A stretch of DNA of 64,000 nt. It comes from Kappaphycus alvarezii. Taxonomy: Eukaryota > Rhodophyta > Florideophyceae > Gigartinales > Solieriaceae. The number at the start of each line of letters is the position of its first letter. Positions within the stretch are counted from its first letter, which is position 1. The notes under the pieces are model-generated. The model was not told the origin of the DNA, ran no database searches, and was given only the letters and a program-made list of their open reading frames with translations. The stretch spans positions 372,001 to 436,000 of the forward strand of contig NADL03000490.1 of the NCBI GenBank assembly GCA_002205965.3, written 5' to 3'. This document shows, one piece after another, positions 43,441 to 53,596 of the stretch. Made by a program: the position numbers and the translations under genes.

Positions 43441-43469
43441 ATTGCGGTCCCACGCTCGAACGCATTCGC

Positions 43470-43870
43470 GGTTCATCCTTCTCGGTACTCGTCGTATTCA
43501 GCACCAGAGGGACAGACTTCTTCGATGTTACATTCGTGAATCCACTCGCTCCCTCAAACACACTGGCACAATTTTCAACCCCTTGGTATCTCTGAACACC
43601 GCGAAACGGTCAAAATTCAGAAATTATCAAGACTTTATCACTACGTATGAGAGGTCCGGACTTATCCCAGTTTCAATACTCACTCTTTGAGGGAGGCACC
43701 CCTCAGCAGTCATGTTATTGACAGATGTGGCCATGAAGGTCACAATGCTAGCGATGGAGACTTTCGGACAGGGGCGATACGTCCTTTTGCAATGAAACGC
43801 TGTGTTGATGGTTTCGTCCAACGCAGCACGTCTTACAGCTAGGCTTCTATCAGCCTTTGAGACAGTCCCG
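43470..43870 (+). pseudogene. RLE-type retroelement C-terminal endonuclease fragment
   Basis: GTDFFDVTFVNPLAPSNT, LVSLNTAKRSKFRNYQDF, GLIPVSILTL, LLTDVAMKVTMLAMETFGQ and SSNAARLTARLLSAF follow the RLE tail in order with frameshifts. The RPD motif upstream is not visible; the sequence before it belongs to acidic copy 4. Confidence 0.65.
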
Positions 43871-43884
43871 TCTGACTCTGTTTT

Positions 43885-43980
43885 CCATTTAAGATCCTCT
43901 AATATCCAGACATGCCCCATCATCCTCGTAAATAGCTGTTCTAGATATCTTATTAGGAAATCCCTCCAAATTTCTCCCCT
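43885..43980. repeat. ACCTGCCCC / AAAATAGC repeat, diverged copy 3
   Basis: AGATCCTCTAATATCCAGAC, ATGCCCC and TCGTAAATAGCTGTTCTAGA follow the pattern of 22757-22862. It lies directly after the end of an RLE fragment, so the repeat may be the 3' UTR of that retroelement lineage. Confidence 0.4.
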
Positions 43981-44389
43981 TCCTCGTCGAATTCCGTTTT
44001 ATCGCGCGACTGTCGACGGATTTCACAAGTTAAACGACCACAACAGACTTACAAGCCCCCCAATGCCAGGCTCCGAGCTTTAACCTGGGGAAAGACACTA
44101 GCATACTTTTTCGCGGTAATTCAGCAATAAATCTGTAATACAAGAAACTGAAGGTATTTTCTTTACGTGCAGAAACTGTTTATGTTTATTTTTCACCCTT
44201 CACTTTATTTTTCTCTGTTTCTACGTACGATTTATTTTTAACTTGAGCGACGAAACGTCCTTTTATTTATACTCATTTATTTTCTTCGCTTCACTTTTTA
44301 TGTGCAATTTACTTCTCCCTTGATAGTAACTTGTTTATTGCTCTTGATATATTTGATCTTCTTAGACAATAAATGCATTCTTCCATAAC

Positions 44390-45190
44390 CAAGATCTCTA
44401 CGCATGGTTTTCGCCCTAAACCATCCTCAGAAAGGCGGTTTTCACTAATCCTCACTACCAGACCAATTTATCTCTATGTTATTGACACAGCGGGACAGAT
44501 AATATGAACTTTTGATGCCATTTAAACCAGAAACATTTTGCCTAAATTTTATCCGAAACACTCCAACAACAACAAAAATTGATTATTGACACCGCCTTTG
44601 GCAGACATCATGCATTGAATGCCCTCTTCTCGCCCTATTGCCAAACGTCATCATCGTAGTCCCATCAAAGTCTCCCCTTTATTCTCTTCGGCCCCAACCA
44701 TCAGAGAGGAGTACCTCCGTCGCCAAACCAAGAAGCCACTGATGTAGTTCTTTTCTTTTTATCCAGTAGAGATAGGAGCACAGAAAGTGGCGAATGGGGA
44801 CTTTGAATTAGAGGGAAGTGAAGCGGTTGAGTTCTTCGAGAGGTAGGTGTGGCCAGTGCTCGTCTACAAGGTATAAGAAAAGGAGGATATCGGATTTGAG
44901 TCCGAAGGTGAAGAACGGGAGATTCAGAGGTCTGGAGATGAAGAATAGGGTGGCATAATGGGCAACTATGGAGAATAGGAGAAGGATTATATGGGCCAGG
45001 TGTTCCACCCGTGTGTCCGGTTGAAGGGACATTGGGTGAGTTGGATTTCTCGTAGGGAGGAATATGGAATCATGAGCCGCTCATGGATATTCCTGGGATA
45101 TATGTGGGGACTATACGGGTGCTAATGACGTCTTTAGAGAAGTCTTTGATTCTTATCTAGAAGATTGAGTGTTTGAGAAGTTGAAAAATT
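44390..45190 (+). pseudogene. Acidic dark gene family, copy 2
   Basis: Long but diverged similarity to 3640-4450. On the plus strand: FESEGEEREIQRSGDEE, DYMGQVFHPCVRLKGHWVS and NDVFREVFDSYLEDEVFEK. Downstream, GTAGTTTAATCGAGATTTTA matches TAGTCTTATCGAGAGTTTGG of copy 1. The minus ORF at 44808-45032 is hydrophobic and probably a shadow. Confidence 0.5.
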
Positions 45191-45439
45191 TAGTTCTTTC
45201 AAGTATCTTTTTTCAAATTTGCTGCTTCCACACTACGTCTTTTGTTACCTTTTCTAGTTCTTTTCGTAGTTTAATCGAGATTTTAGTTTGGAAAATAGTC
45301 TATATTTGCTGAATAATTATCTTGCTTCACGAGATGGAAGGCAAGCTCAATGATTTGTACATTGCCTCGATCATCGGTACATGTGCTTAATATGAAATTC
45401 ATATTGAAAGCTCCAAAAAGGTCCCAGTAAATCCATAAA

Positions 45440-45690
45440 TCTCAATAAAGAAACCCTTTTTTCAATCAGTTGGGATTAAAAATGCAAACCAAAATCTTCA
45501 ATCAGCTTCCTAGCCTCTAAAAAGGGTGGTAGAACCTGCTCTTTTACAGTCGGTCAAAAAAAGAGACACTACTATTTTACAAAAACTCCCAAGCGATGTC
45601 CGTTAACCTCTAATTTAGCACTTTAGCCGCTGACAATGACTCCCACCTCGAGTTTTAGTGATCTCTTTTCAATTTAACGCCAATTTTACC
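45440..45690. repeat. Hairpin-repeat family, copy E
   Basis: Diverged copy: GGTGGTAGAACCTGCTC, TAATTTAGCACTTTAGCCGC and the right end TTTTACCCCATTTA. The hairpin is lost. It follows acidic copy 2 and abuts an RLE fragment. Confidence 0.5.
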
Positions 45691-45840
45691 CCATTTAAAG
45701 CCTTGGTGTTTCAGCTTCTTCTCCTCTTGGGCCACTTTTAGGCCCATGAGTGGGTTGAAACTCTTCGCTCTGGCATAAAAGTAGCAAAAGGTTTAACGTG
45801 GGTCAAATTAAAGTAGTCCGGGCCACCGGAATGAATTGGT
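45690..45840 (-). pseudogene. RLE endonuclease short fragment
   Basis: The minus strand reads GGPDYFNLTHVKPF and then VSTHSWA-KWPKRRRS-NTK, matching GGTDYFRVTFVNPLAP and SPLTSLNAAHAEKQRKH at 57290-58400. Only about 50 residues remain. Confidence 0.5.
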
Positions 45841-46035
45841 GCGTTCAGTAAAGTTTTTTAAGAATGTTATGATTCAAAAACAAGCACTTATTGCATCGCC
45901 ACGGACGCTAGGTATATTCTCGCTTATATCTTGTACTTTTTAAGTACAACAGAGGGGATTTTAGATATTTTTGTAATTAGAAGGCCGACCTTACGCCTAT
46001 TTCTTAGAGAAATTAAAGTATTGTTGGTCTCCCTC

Positions 46036-46105
46036 TAGGGTATTCCGCGCCGCAACCGACCATACCTTTCAAACATTAATGCAACCCACGTTCACTCCCC
46101 TGAAT
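46036..46105. repeat. GATATTCCGGGCC dispersed repeat, copy 3
   Basis: GGGTATTCCGCGCCGCAACC, GACCATACCTTTCAAACATTA, then CAACCCACGTTCACTCC. About 400 bases on, AAGGGGAAAAGATTTGGGTG (46484) is an inverted form of a related CCAAACCTTTCCCC motif at 29040. Confidence 0.55.
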
Positions 46106-46984
46106 AGGGATATGGTGCAGATACTAACTGGGGAAGTGGTGGTTGGTTTTAAATATAGGATACAGAGTAAGGCAGACAGCCCTACAGGACTGGTGTGAGG
46201 CATTATAAAATCGCATTTTTTTACGTCATTGGGCATGCTTTGCACCCAGAATGCACCTGTTGGGCCAGATTTGTCATCAAAACCCCCAAATGTCAAGTGT
46301 TAAAGAGGGAGGTTCATTTAATGTAGTTAATATTAGCTGAAATCGGCAAATTGGCTGCCAAGACGATTTAAATTCCATTGTTGTAGAAAGCTGATGCCAT
46401 CGACAATCTATAATAGAATGCTGATGGGAGGCCAGCAAGCGGTCAAACTGGGTTGGTTTTTATGCCAATTCCGAGTGTCGCTGCAAAAGAAGGGGAAAAG
46501 ATTTGGGTGTTTTACTCTTGGAAGATATATTCGATCTGTCACATGGTTTTCCAGAAAACCACAATCGACTCAAAAAGTTCATACCGACTCAGTAATGGGG
46601 AAGGAACTACGCTCCCTAAAAAGATGCCTTCAGGCCTATCAATATTGGTGATTTCAATATTGCTTCATAATTTAAGATTGCTTCATCAATCAAGAATGTA
46701 CGCTAGTTGCTTGCTCGTGTAATTATGATTTGTATATTTGAATCTCTATAGCGCCCCATTGCTGTTCCCTGCTTTAATATGATACCATGCAATTCTATTT
46801 TGTATGCTCGAGGTGATAGGCCCCAACATCTACGTTCCTTACACTCCTACAAATAGTGATGTTGTTTGTGTAAAGAATGAGAACGAATGAGCCAGGTGAA
46901 CGACAATTTGGTGTGTTCTCGTCTATTTGTAGTAAGACTGTACTACCTCTTTATCTACTGTTTTCTGTTTCCGTTGCAGTGGGC

Positions 46985-47345
46985 CTACCCATCTCCATGA
47001 AGGCCAGCCATCAAGCAGGTCGCATTGGACATGACGGCTGCTGTGGGGTGCCTTGCATAAAAACCCTCCAAAACTTTCTGTGTGTCTTTAATGCCCTCAC
47101 GGTCACGTTGCTTGCCATGTAATCTAGCATTGCACATGCATCCGGGTGCCACCCTCCAAGAGTGAATATTGGCACAGGCACGAGCCTACCTCTGCTGGAG
47201 GTCGCGATAAAAGATTGTTATATTCATTTCTCTGCATTTCGCGCCGCATTTAGAGAGGTGTTAGGGTTGAAGTCCCTCACTCTCCTGTGGGAGAGATGGA
47301 CTTCAACCCTGTGGGAGAGAGCGAGGGGGTTCACAGAGGTAACAT
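46985..47345 (-). pseudogene. RLE endonuclease fragment
   Basis: The minus strand reads SSRGRLVPVPIFTLGGWHPD and then VLEGFYARHPTAAVMSNAT, both from the end of the RLE domain, in order. The segment near the start of the domain holds a 46-bp near-perfect inverted repeat (47264-47309) not seen in other copies. Confidence 0.6.
47264..47309. repeat. Inverted repeat with nested stem
   Basis: GGGTTGAAGTCC pairs perfectly with GGACTTCAACCC (12 bp), and inside them CTCTCC pairs with GGAGAG around a TGTG loop. Absent from sister RLE copies, so it arose or was inserted here. Confidence 0.8.
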
Positions 47346-47719
47346 AAAAAGTCGGTCCCTACGCTGCTTCCCATTGCCTGGATGTTGGGTCTCGTAAAAG
47401 AATGACAAAATAATGCCTTGAACCTTGGAGACCCGTTCCCTTTCGCTACTAGCTATAACAAGAGAAATCTCCGCTGATACATTAATTTAACCAATTGATA
47501 AGTCTCTTTCTCAAGTTCCCCTCGAAGGGAGATGTTTGGGTGCTTTACATTTAAAGATACGTACAGCTAAGTTCCAGAGTTATCCAGATTGTGACTACGT
47601 CGTAAATATAAGTTAAAATGTGCGACAGAACGCAATTCACCATCGCTACTTACTAAAACACCGCTTTTGCAAGGTACAGCTCCTCTGCTTGGTCAACTGC
47701 GTCATCAACTGCGTCGCCG

Positions 47720-48146
47720 TCTTTATAGTTTAAGTCAGTCCAATCCATTTATGTCAAAGGCACCCAGAGGTGCATAATTCCGTACGGTGCCGTAAAAGAT
47801 GGACAGGACGAGAGAGAGGGAGCGAGGGAGCCAGAGAGAGTGTGAGGGAGAGAGCAGGATAGCAGGAGAGAAAGAGAGAAGGGTAGAAAGAGTGAGGGTC
47901 CGAGAAAAAGAGATGAGAGAGGAGAAGGTGGTGAGGAACTTTACTCGGGTAGAAGACGGAGAGAAACCAGGGTTTATATAGATTTCAAGGCGAGGCGACT
48001 GATGTTTTCTGTTGAACGAAGGAAGTTTCCCGAAGACATGTAGACGACAGTGAGTGTCTAACCCTAAACATGCTTCAGCTGATCCAAAGTAGATCAGCTC
48101 AAGCTTACAGCACTGTCCAGTGCATAAACAAAACAGCCAAGTTCTA
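47720..48146 (-). repeat. Solo LTR related to copia-2
   Basis: On the minus strand: ATCTATATAAACCCTGG (near 47983), GAGTAAAGTTCCTCACCAC and a long pyrimidine tract, matching 35260-35450. Upstream part reads TGTTTATGCACTGGACAGTG. No coding sequence is attached on either side. The 441-bp MITE is inserted next to its upstream end. Confidence 0.55.
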
Positions 48147-48587
48147 GTGTCTATACGACGAAGCACTGCCTTCATACGAGGCACACTTTGTCCTCATATG
48201 AGGACAGTTTCCGTTACATTTTGGAAAGGTAAATGTTTTGGAAGCCCGAAATTTTAATTGCAAAAAAAGTTTTTTTTGTTAAGTTACGATACATTAATTC
48301 TTAACGTACATGCGCCCTCGTTTCTAAAACCCCCACGATAATACGAACTATGTTTCCTTCCAAAATGAAGCCGTTTTCACAACTTCTTGCGAAGAGCATA
48401 AGCTGGTGAGGGAAAACTACTCTAGCCTTCACCGAGGTCAACAATCTTGAAAAGTTTGTTTTGATCGGCCACCTACACTCATGAACTAATGCGGAGGTAC
48501 AAGAAATGCACTGAGGTAGAAAATATTTGTATTGGAAACGAAGTGCTAAAAGTAGTCCTCATATGAGTACAACGGTCCAATAGACAC
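48147..48587 (-). mobile_element. 441-bp MITE, copy 2 (inverted)
   Basis: Reverse complement of the element at 29601-30041, with identical length. Starts GTGTCTATACGACG after TA (48145-48146) and ends ATAGACAC; the right TA has become CC. Palindrome GTCCTCATATGAGGAC at 48190-48205. Internal matches include GAAGCCCGAAATTTT and AACTTCTTGCGAAGAGC. Confidence 0.85.
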
Positions 48588-48910
48588 CCGGTTGAACGGT
48601 AAAGTATAGTACTATCTGTAAGCCTCTTTGCGAGTCGTCAGCTGTCAGGAAAAGGCAAAGAAGTGAAAAAACACTTACAGTAAGAGCCAGGGCAGTGGCC
48701 ATCTCTGTCCTCGTGCTAACCTCAACCGCGCGCCCAGTTGACATCTGCCCATATTCGCATTCGGCAGTATTTGTGATAGGGACGGCTTCCAGGGAAGATA
48801 GGGGCTGCTCATCACCAGTTGATGACGGGCGTGAGGGGTTCGGTAGACACGGATTGTTGACCTTGGGCTTACTTGCAACCACAAAGCTTTATCGGCGTGC
48901 TTTCAGCGAC

Positions 48911-50063
48911 TCACGCACACTGCAGCTCATTGCACCACAAATCAATATAGGTACAGGACCAACCCCGACATGAGATTCCTGTCAAATACTCGTGCCCTTG
49001 GCACCATATAACATCGTCTCCTCCTGGATCCCGATGGAATACGGGTTCACCTATCTCGATGTTAGGGCCTACACTTTGGCAACCCAAGCTAATCCATCTG
49101 CAAAAGGCACCGGAACACTCCACTTGACTCACAACCATACCTTCTGGGCATCTACCAACAGCACCGGACGTAAACCAATCGGTCCAGTACTCAACAGTCC
49201 TCAATATGTTCACTCCCCCAACATACAACAATCGTTTCTCGTTGCAATACCTGCCGTAGCATTTCACACCACAAACTGGACCTGGCGCAACCTCCGAAAT
49301 GTCGTTTGCACCAAACGTACTAGTTCGCTGTGAGACGGGGTCCGGATTCAACAAGTTTCTGCAGAGCGCCGATCCGCGACTGCTTCCGGTCGGTGAATCC
49401 CCCGGTCCCAATGATGTAATTCTGTTGTGTACCAAGACAAGGGCACATATAAACAATATTTCGTCACAGTCCTCCCCAATACACTCTAAGCCCCACAAGT
49501 AGTACTTGTCCTCACATTCCCATCTCTCATCAGCAAATGGCCTGACCACTCGTTCCGCACCTCTCCCCCCTCTGGTGCGGCCTCCACCGCACCAATGCGA
49601 CGTGCACGTACTCTTGTTCGGGCCAAGCGATGTTTGAAAAACCGAAATGTTTTTCTGCGATTGGGATTGTTTTTCCAATATTGCTTTAGTCGCCGACAAC
49701 TGACTGTAATTCTTTCGCAGTTTCGATCACACCTAGCCTCACTAACGGCTTGATTTTGACCACATTTGGCGGAACGACGCTCACCTCTACCGATGGTTCC
49801 TGCGTGAATGCGAGCTCCCTCGTACTGGGAAGTAGCGTCGAGAGTAACAGGGGTAAGCAGATACATGCGTTTGCAGTTATCCTCGCACTGAATGCCACAA
49901 ACAACAGTATCAAGTTGGCCCGAGGAATCATCCGAACCAAAAGGATCCGAACTGTCGAGAGCAAGGCCTTCACGACTGAAGGGAACAAATTGTGCCGAAA
50001 TCAGACGAATCACCAAGAGGGTGGAAAAAGAGCCAAAGAAAGAAGAAACTGTAGCGGAGCCAT
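48911..50063 (-). pseudogene. Secreted cysteine-rich repeat protein (paralogue 2)
   Basis: Start taken at ATG 50063 by alignment with paralogue 1 (MAPLQFLLSLALF). A one-base deletion in the signal peptide moves the frame to the ORF ending SAQFVPFSREG and DSSDPFGSDDSSGQLDTVV. A second shift near 49560 leads to the C-terminal 200 residues. Cysteine units: VCGIQCEDNC, ARCDRNCERITVSC, LECIGEDCDEILFIC, VCGVKCYGRYC, VECSGAFCRWISLGC and ISCRGWSCTYIDLWC, ending CNELQCA. Units share C-X4-C then a hydrophobic strand to a third Cys. Extracellular protein of unknown role. With only two indels it is better preserved than paralogue 1, and sequencing error remains possible. Confidence 0.7.
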
Positions 50064-50176
50064 GGCGAGTGGTGAGCGCAGTGATAGATTGACTGCGGGA
50101 GTGGAGGAGGAAAGAATGGGGCAAGCGAGTGATAAAAACCTGGTGCTGAGCAAACAATGTCAGTAGGAAGAGGTGG

Positions 50177-50183
50177 ATTTATA
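50177..50183 (-). promoter_or_regulatory. TATA box of cysteine-rich paralogue 2
   Basis: TCTATAAATCCACC on the minus strand, 114 bases before ATG 50063, the same spacing as in paralogue 1. Confidence 0.65.
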
Positions 50184-50715
50184 GAGCATGAGGAGCAAGA
50201 TTAGGAAGAGGACGGAAAGCGTAGATTGAGGGATTGGGACACAATCAATTTCAACAAATCAGTAGAGTTCAGGTGATGCAAGGCAGCATATCTGGCAAAA
50301 TTGGTGGGAACATGCTGATGACTGACCGACACGCGTTTGTGATGCAGTTCGAACCGTTGGGAAAACGGGGCATTTGCGGTAAGAAGGAAGAAGGGATGAC
50401 TGCTGGCAGCGAAATGCTGAGCTGATTAGGCTTTGCAGTGAAATACGAGCTCAAATTTGCGGTCAAAGGCTGGCCATATGAACGCCCTTCGGTGGATAGC
50501 ATTGAAAGTCGATATTTCGTTTTGACGTGCGCGAATATGACTGTAAGTTTCATTTTCAACCAGGATGTTGCGCGATCCAAATTACTCTGGATCAATCTCA
50601 AGAGTTGACAGCTTGCGAAGGAGAATAGTTTCGAGGTAAGAGAGGGCGAGTTTCTCACTGAGCAATATTGGGAAGAGCAGAACTTTGAGAGCGCAACAAA
50701 GTGCAGCTCCCAGCG

Positions 50716-51478
50716 ACTGATGGCCATTGCCCTGTGGTGCTTGCTGGACGACGGAACGGAGACGCATGAGGAGCGTGAGACGTTTGATAACAGGTTTGGT
50801 GCTTTTGCAGTAGGCAGATTGGATGACCGTCAGGGACCGACACGTACCAAGATAATTGAAAACCCCAAGTGCAATTCTTCGCGCAACATTTTATCAGCCC
50901 CTCCCGTGTGTCATGTTGTCACCGGTGGTCAAAGCGATTCTATCGCACGTCTCTCTGCAATGCCACTGACATGTATTACCCAGTAGTCCACTGAATAGTC
51001 GGTCAGTCAGTGAACACTGTAGATAATGGAGTAAGAAGCTGATCTATCCATTATAGACTAGGCATTGTATCCCATAAATAATGTTTTTGCAAGTGACTCC
51101 CCGTAGACAAAACGTTTTATAAGAAAAACTCCTGTTTCTACCGTTTTGGGGCCAGACAAGCCGATTGGGCAGATTATATATAATCATATTTACTTGATGT
51201 ATTATAAGAGCAGTTTTTAATTTTGATGGACGGTTGTGGAGAAATTTGCTCAGAAGGGGGGTGTCGTATGGCATCAGTCGCTACTGTACTGTACTGTACT
51301 GTACAGTACCCGCTCTTAGTAAACGCCTTTATAACTGTAAATGTACAGTACAGCAACAGGGGGGTTTGTAATGTTTGAAAGATATGGTTGGATGTGAAGT
51401 ACAGTATTTCTAAATTTTCACTACTGTACTGTACATTGTTCAAGAACTGAATTTGCAGACAACGTAGTTTGTCACACT
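50716..51478. other. No gene seen; TACTG array
   Basis: No recognised coding sequence. A (TACTG) array, TACTGTACTGTACTGTACTG, lies near 51283-51303, and a second TACTGTACTGTAC near 51422, just outside the DIRS-type element. Confidence 0.45.
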
Positions 51479-52217
51479 GAATTAAACATAGAGAAACACA
51501 AACACATTTACTAGATTCACTTAAAGGTAAAATAGCTAAAACATGACGTATAACATACCCCGCGTTCTCGTCGCATACGTCGTCAGTAGCCGTCTCGACA
51601 GGGATGGCGAAACTAAGAGGGTTAGGTGAGTCAAATTTTGGAAAAGACGATTTCCATGAGATGGTTAGGGTGCTAGCGTCCCATCCCAAATCACGCTAAA
51701 AATTGAGGTATCGTCAGTCCCAGATTTCACGAGATGTGACAGTCATCTTGAGGTGTCCATTCTCTCACGAGGGTGGATCGGAGGTACGCAAGTGCCTTCA
51801 TTTGTCGCGGGCCGATCGGCCCGTCTCTGTAACATGAATTTCACGCTAAAGCCTTCTCGTGGCGATCTTCGTTCAGAGAACCGAGAAATCGGTTGACCAC
51901 TAATTTAGCACCCTCATAGAAGATTTCTGTCTTGCGGAAGCTTACGACTTGTCCGTTGACGTGTTGCGAAAGCGATACTCCTGCAAGCGAACTTGAGAGC
52001 GATTAATGATGCGAGGTATGATATCGAAAATGAAAGAAACCATAATATCCAAATGACACGATATTTCAAATCACAATGCACTGAGCGACCGAAGGACGCA
52101 CAATTTTGATTCGACACGTGTAAAGAAAACAATACTCAAAGGATTCAAACAAATGAAACAAAGAACAACGATGACTTGTGAATGGGCCATGAAGGATGAA
52201 TGGAGGGCGGGAGGCGG

Positions 52218-52539
52218 GAGAACAAGCGACGACTTGAGGAACCAGAAGTTGCGCTAGAGGTTTTCAAGTTGGCGGTTATATAGCCCTGTTGAACCGGTCT
52301 TGATCGTGGTCCAAGTCCCCTTGCGCAAGCGGTACGGCTGCTACGTAGAAACCAGGAAGCATATGCGGCCGCGGCAGCGAGTGTAGGGTGTACAACGGTA
52401 AGCTGCCTACGTGGCCTTCCTAAAAGGTGCTTACAGTCAATTGATGCAACCGTGACCGCGTGACTTATCCGGAGTGGCAGATCAAGGCCACGTTCAACCC
52501 CCTTATCATATTCACCCATAATTTTCCAATTAAAGTACC
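52218..52539 (-). repeat. Direct repeat A2 of the DIRS-type element
   Basis: Starts GAGAACAAGCGACGAC and ends TTAAAGTACC. Matches A1 over its whole length with a single base missing in a C run (CAACCCCC versus CAACCCCCC). Carries the same TATA-like GGGCTATATAACCGCC (minus strand, near 52276). Confidence 0.9.
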
Positions 52540-52591
52540 GAATTAAACATAGAGAAAAACCAAATTCAAAGGATTTGCTTCGAGACTGCGG

Positions 52592-53526
52592 TTACAACAA
52601 GTGGCCGAAGAAGAAATACGAATCTTCACACGGTTGCACTCTTCCATCCAAATACGATTCTCGAAACGTTCTGCCGGCTGACCAATCACCCCAGATGAGG
52701 ATACGGTATTCTTGGACCCCGATCGCTGCGCTTTCAGATGCAGCGCCCATACGTAGAGAGTGTGAGGACCAAGTAACCTGCGGTGGTGGGGTTATTTTCA
52801 GACGAGAGAGCGTAGAAGAAATCCAGATAGATAGGGTGCGTGCGCTAGTAGACAAGCGAGTACCCGGTAAAGCCCAATAATAGCGCGATTTAGAAGTATT
52901 CCCACGGCGTAGAACATCATAACGAAGCACCAAATCAATCAGACTTTCCGAACAGTTTGAATTCCGACGGTAGGAGAGCGTGTGCGAAACCCGTTGCTTG
53001 TTCTTGCGGAGCGCTATTGCGATATCGATAGATTGAGCGTTGAAGCAATGTTGTCCAGTAGCAAGGATATCCCAGCTTCGCCCCGCTCGAAGAACACGTA
53101 GCTCACGAGTATTGCGCAAGAATTTCGTAGAAATTCCAAATCTGTCGTTGGAGAAGTCATAGCGGCTTGGAAGATTTGGCGGGCCACCGAGCTTGGCAAA
53201 GCGCGACGTTCCTTAGAGGCTTCCGGGTCGGTTATGATTTTGCGTTCCAAATCGGCTTGCTGATATGCAGTTACTGCGAGCTGTATCAAAGGGGTGAGAG
53301 TGAGGGGGCGACCAATCCTGGTGTGAGCAGTTGTAACCGCGGAGAGATAGTTACGAACTGATCCAGCACTTACACGAGATTCATCAAAGAGCCAACCCAG
53401 ATAGCGAAGTAAAGGACCTTCGGAGCCCTCCAGTGGGTCGATTCCATCCTGGGAGCAAAAAGTAACCCATTTCTTCCATAGTATCTCATTCGAGCGCCAG
53501 GTGTTTGGGGTACGTGCCTTTGGCAT
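52592..53526 (-). pseudogene. Tyrosine recombinase of the DIRS-type element, frameshifted
   Basis: Starts at ATG 53526, 70 bases after the RT stop. The first 145 residues are the core-binding part (NTWRSNEILWKKWVTFCSQ, SVRNYLSAVTTAH). The catalytic part is split by a frameshift near 53090: FFERGEAG in the first frame continues as RAGRSWDILATGQ in the second. SSHSLRMGAASESAA supplies the His-X2-Arg box, and ESYLDG, about 30 residues later, the probable catalytic Tyr. It would integrate circular DNA without target duplication. One shift in an otherwise complete gene. Confidence 0.75.
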
Positions 53527-53596
53527 GATCCGTGCAATAGTATTCCCCCCGAAGTATTCCCTAACCCGGCCGCTGTAAGCACAGATTGCTGGAGAG

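Larger units (their letters stand above)
48911..50715 (-). repeat. Segmental duplication, copy 2 (cysteine-rich gene and upstream region)
   Basis: Pairs with 24227-26020 in the same orientation over about 1.8 kb, including over 500 bases of upstream DNA. Similarity on the downstream side starts a few bases after the stop codon (CAGCGACTCACGCACACTG). Confidence 0.65.

Noticed and set aside
43160-43441. Ser-rich plus-strand ORF of 93 aa
   Set aside because: The minus strand here matches the acidic family, so the plus ORF is probably its shadow.
48559-48882. Minus ORF with a membrane-like segment (ATALALTVSVFSLLCLFLTA) and a possible 37-bp GT-AG intron
   Set aside because: It runs into the MITE, the putative intron is too short, and no homologue was seen beside paralogue 1.
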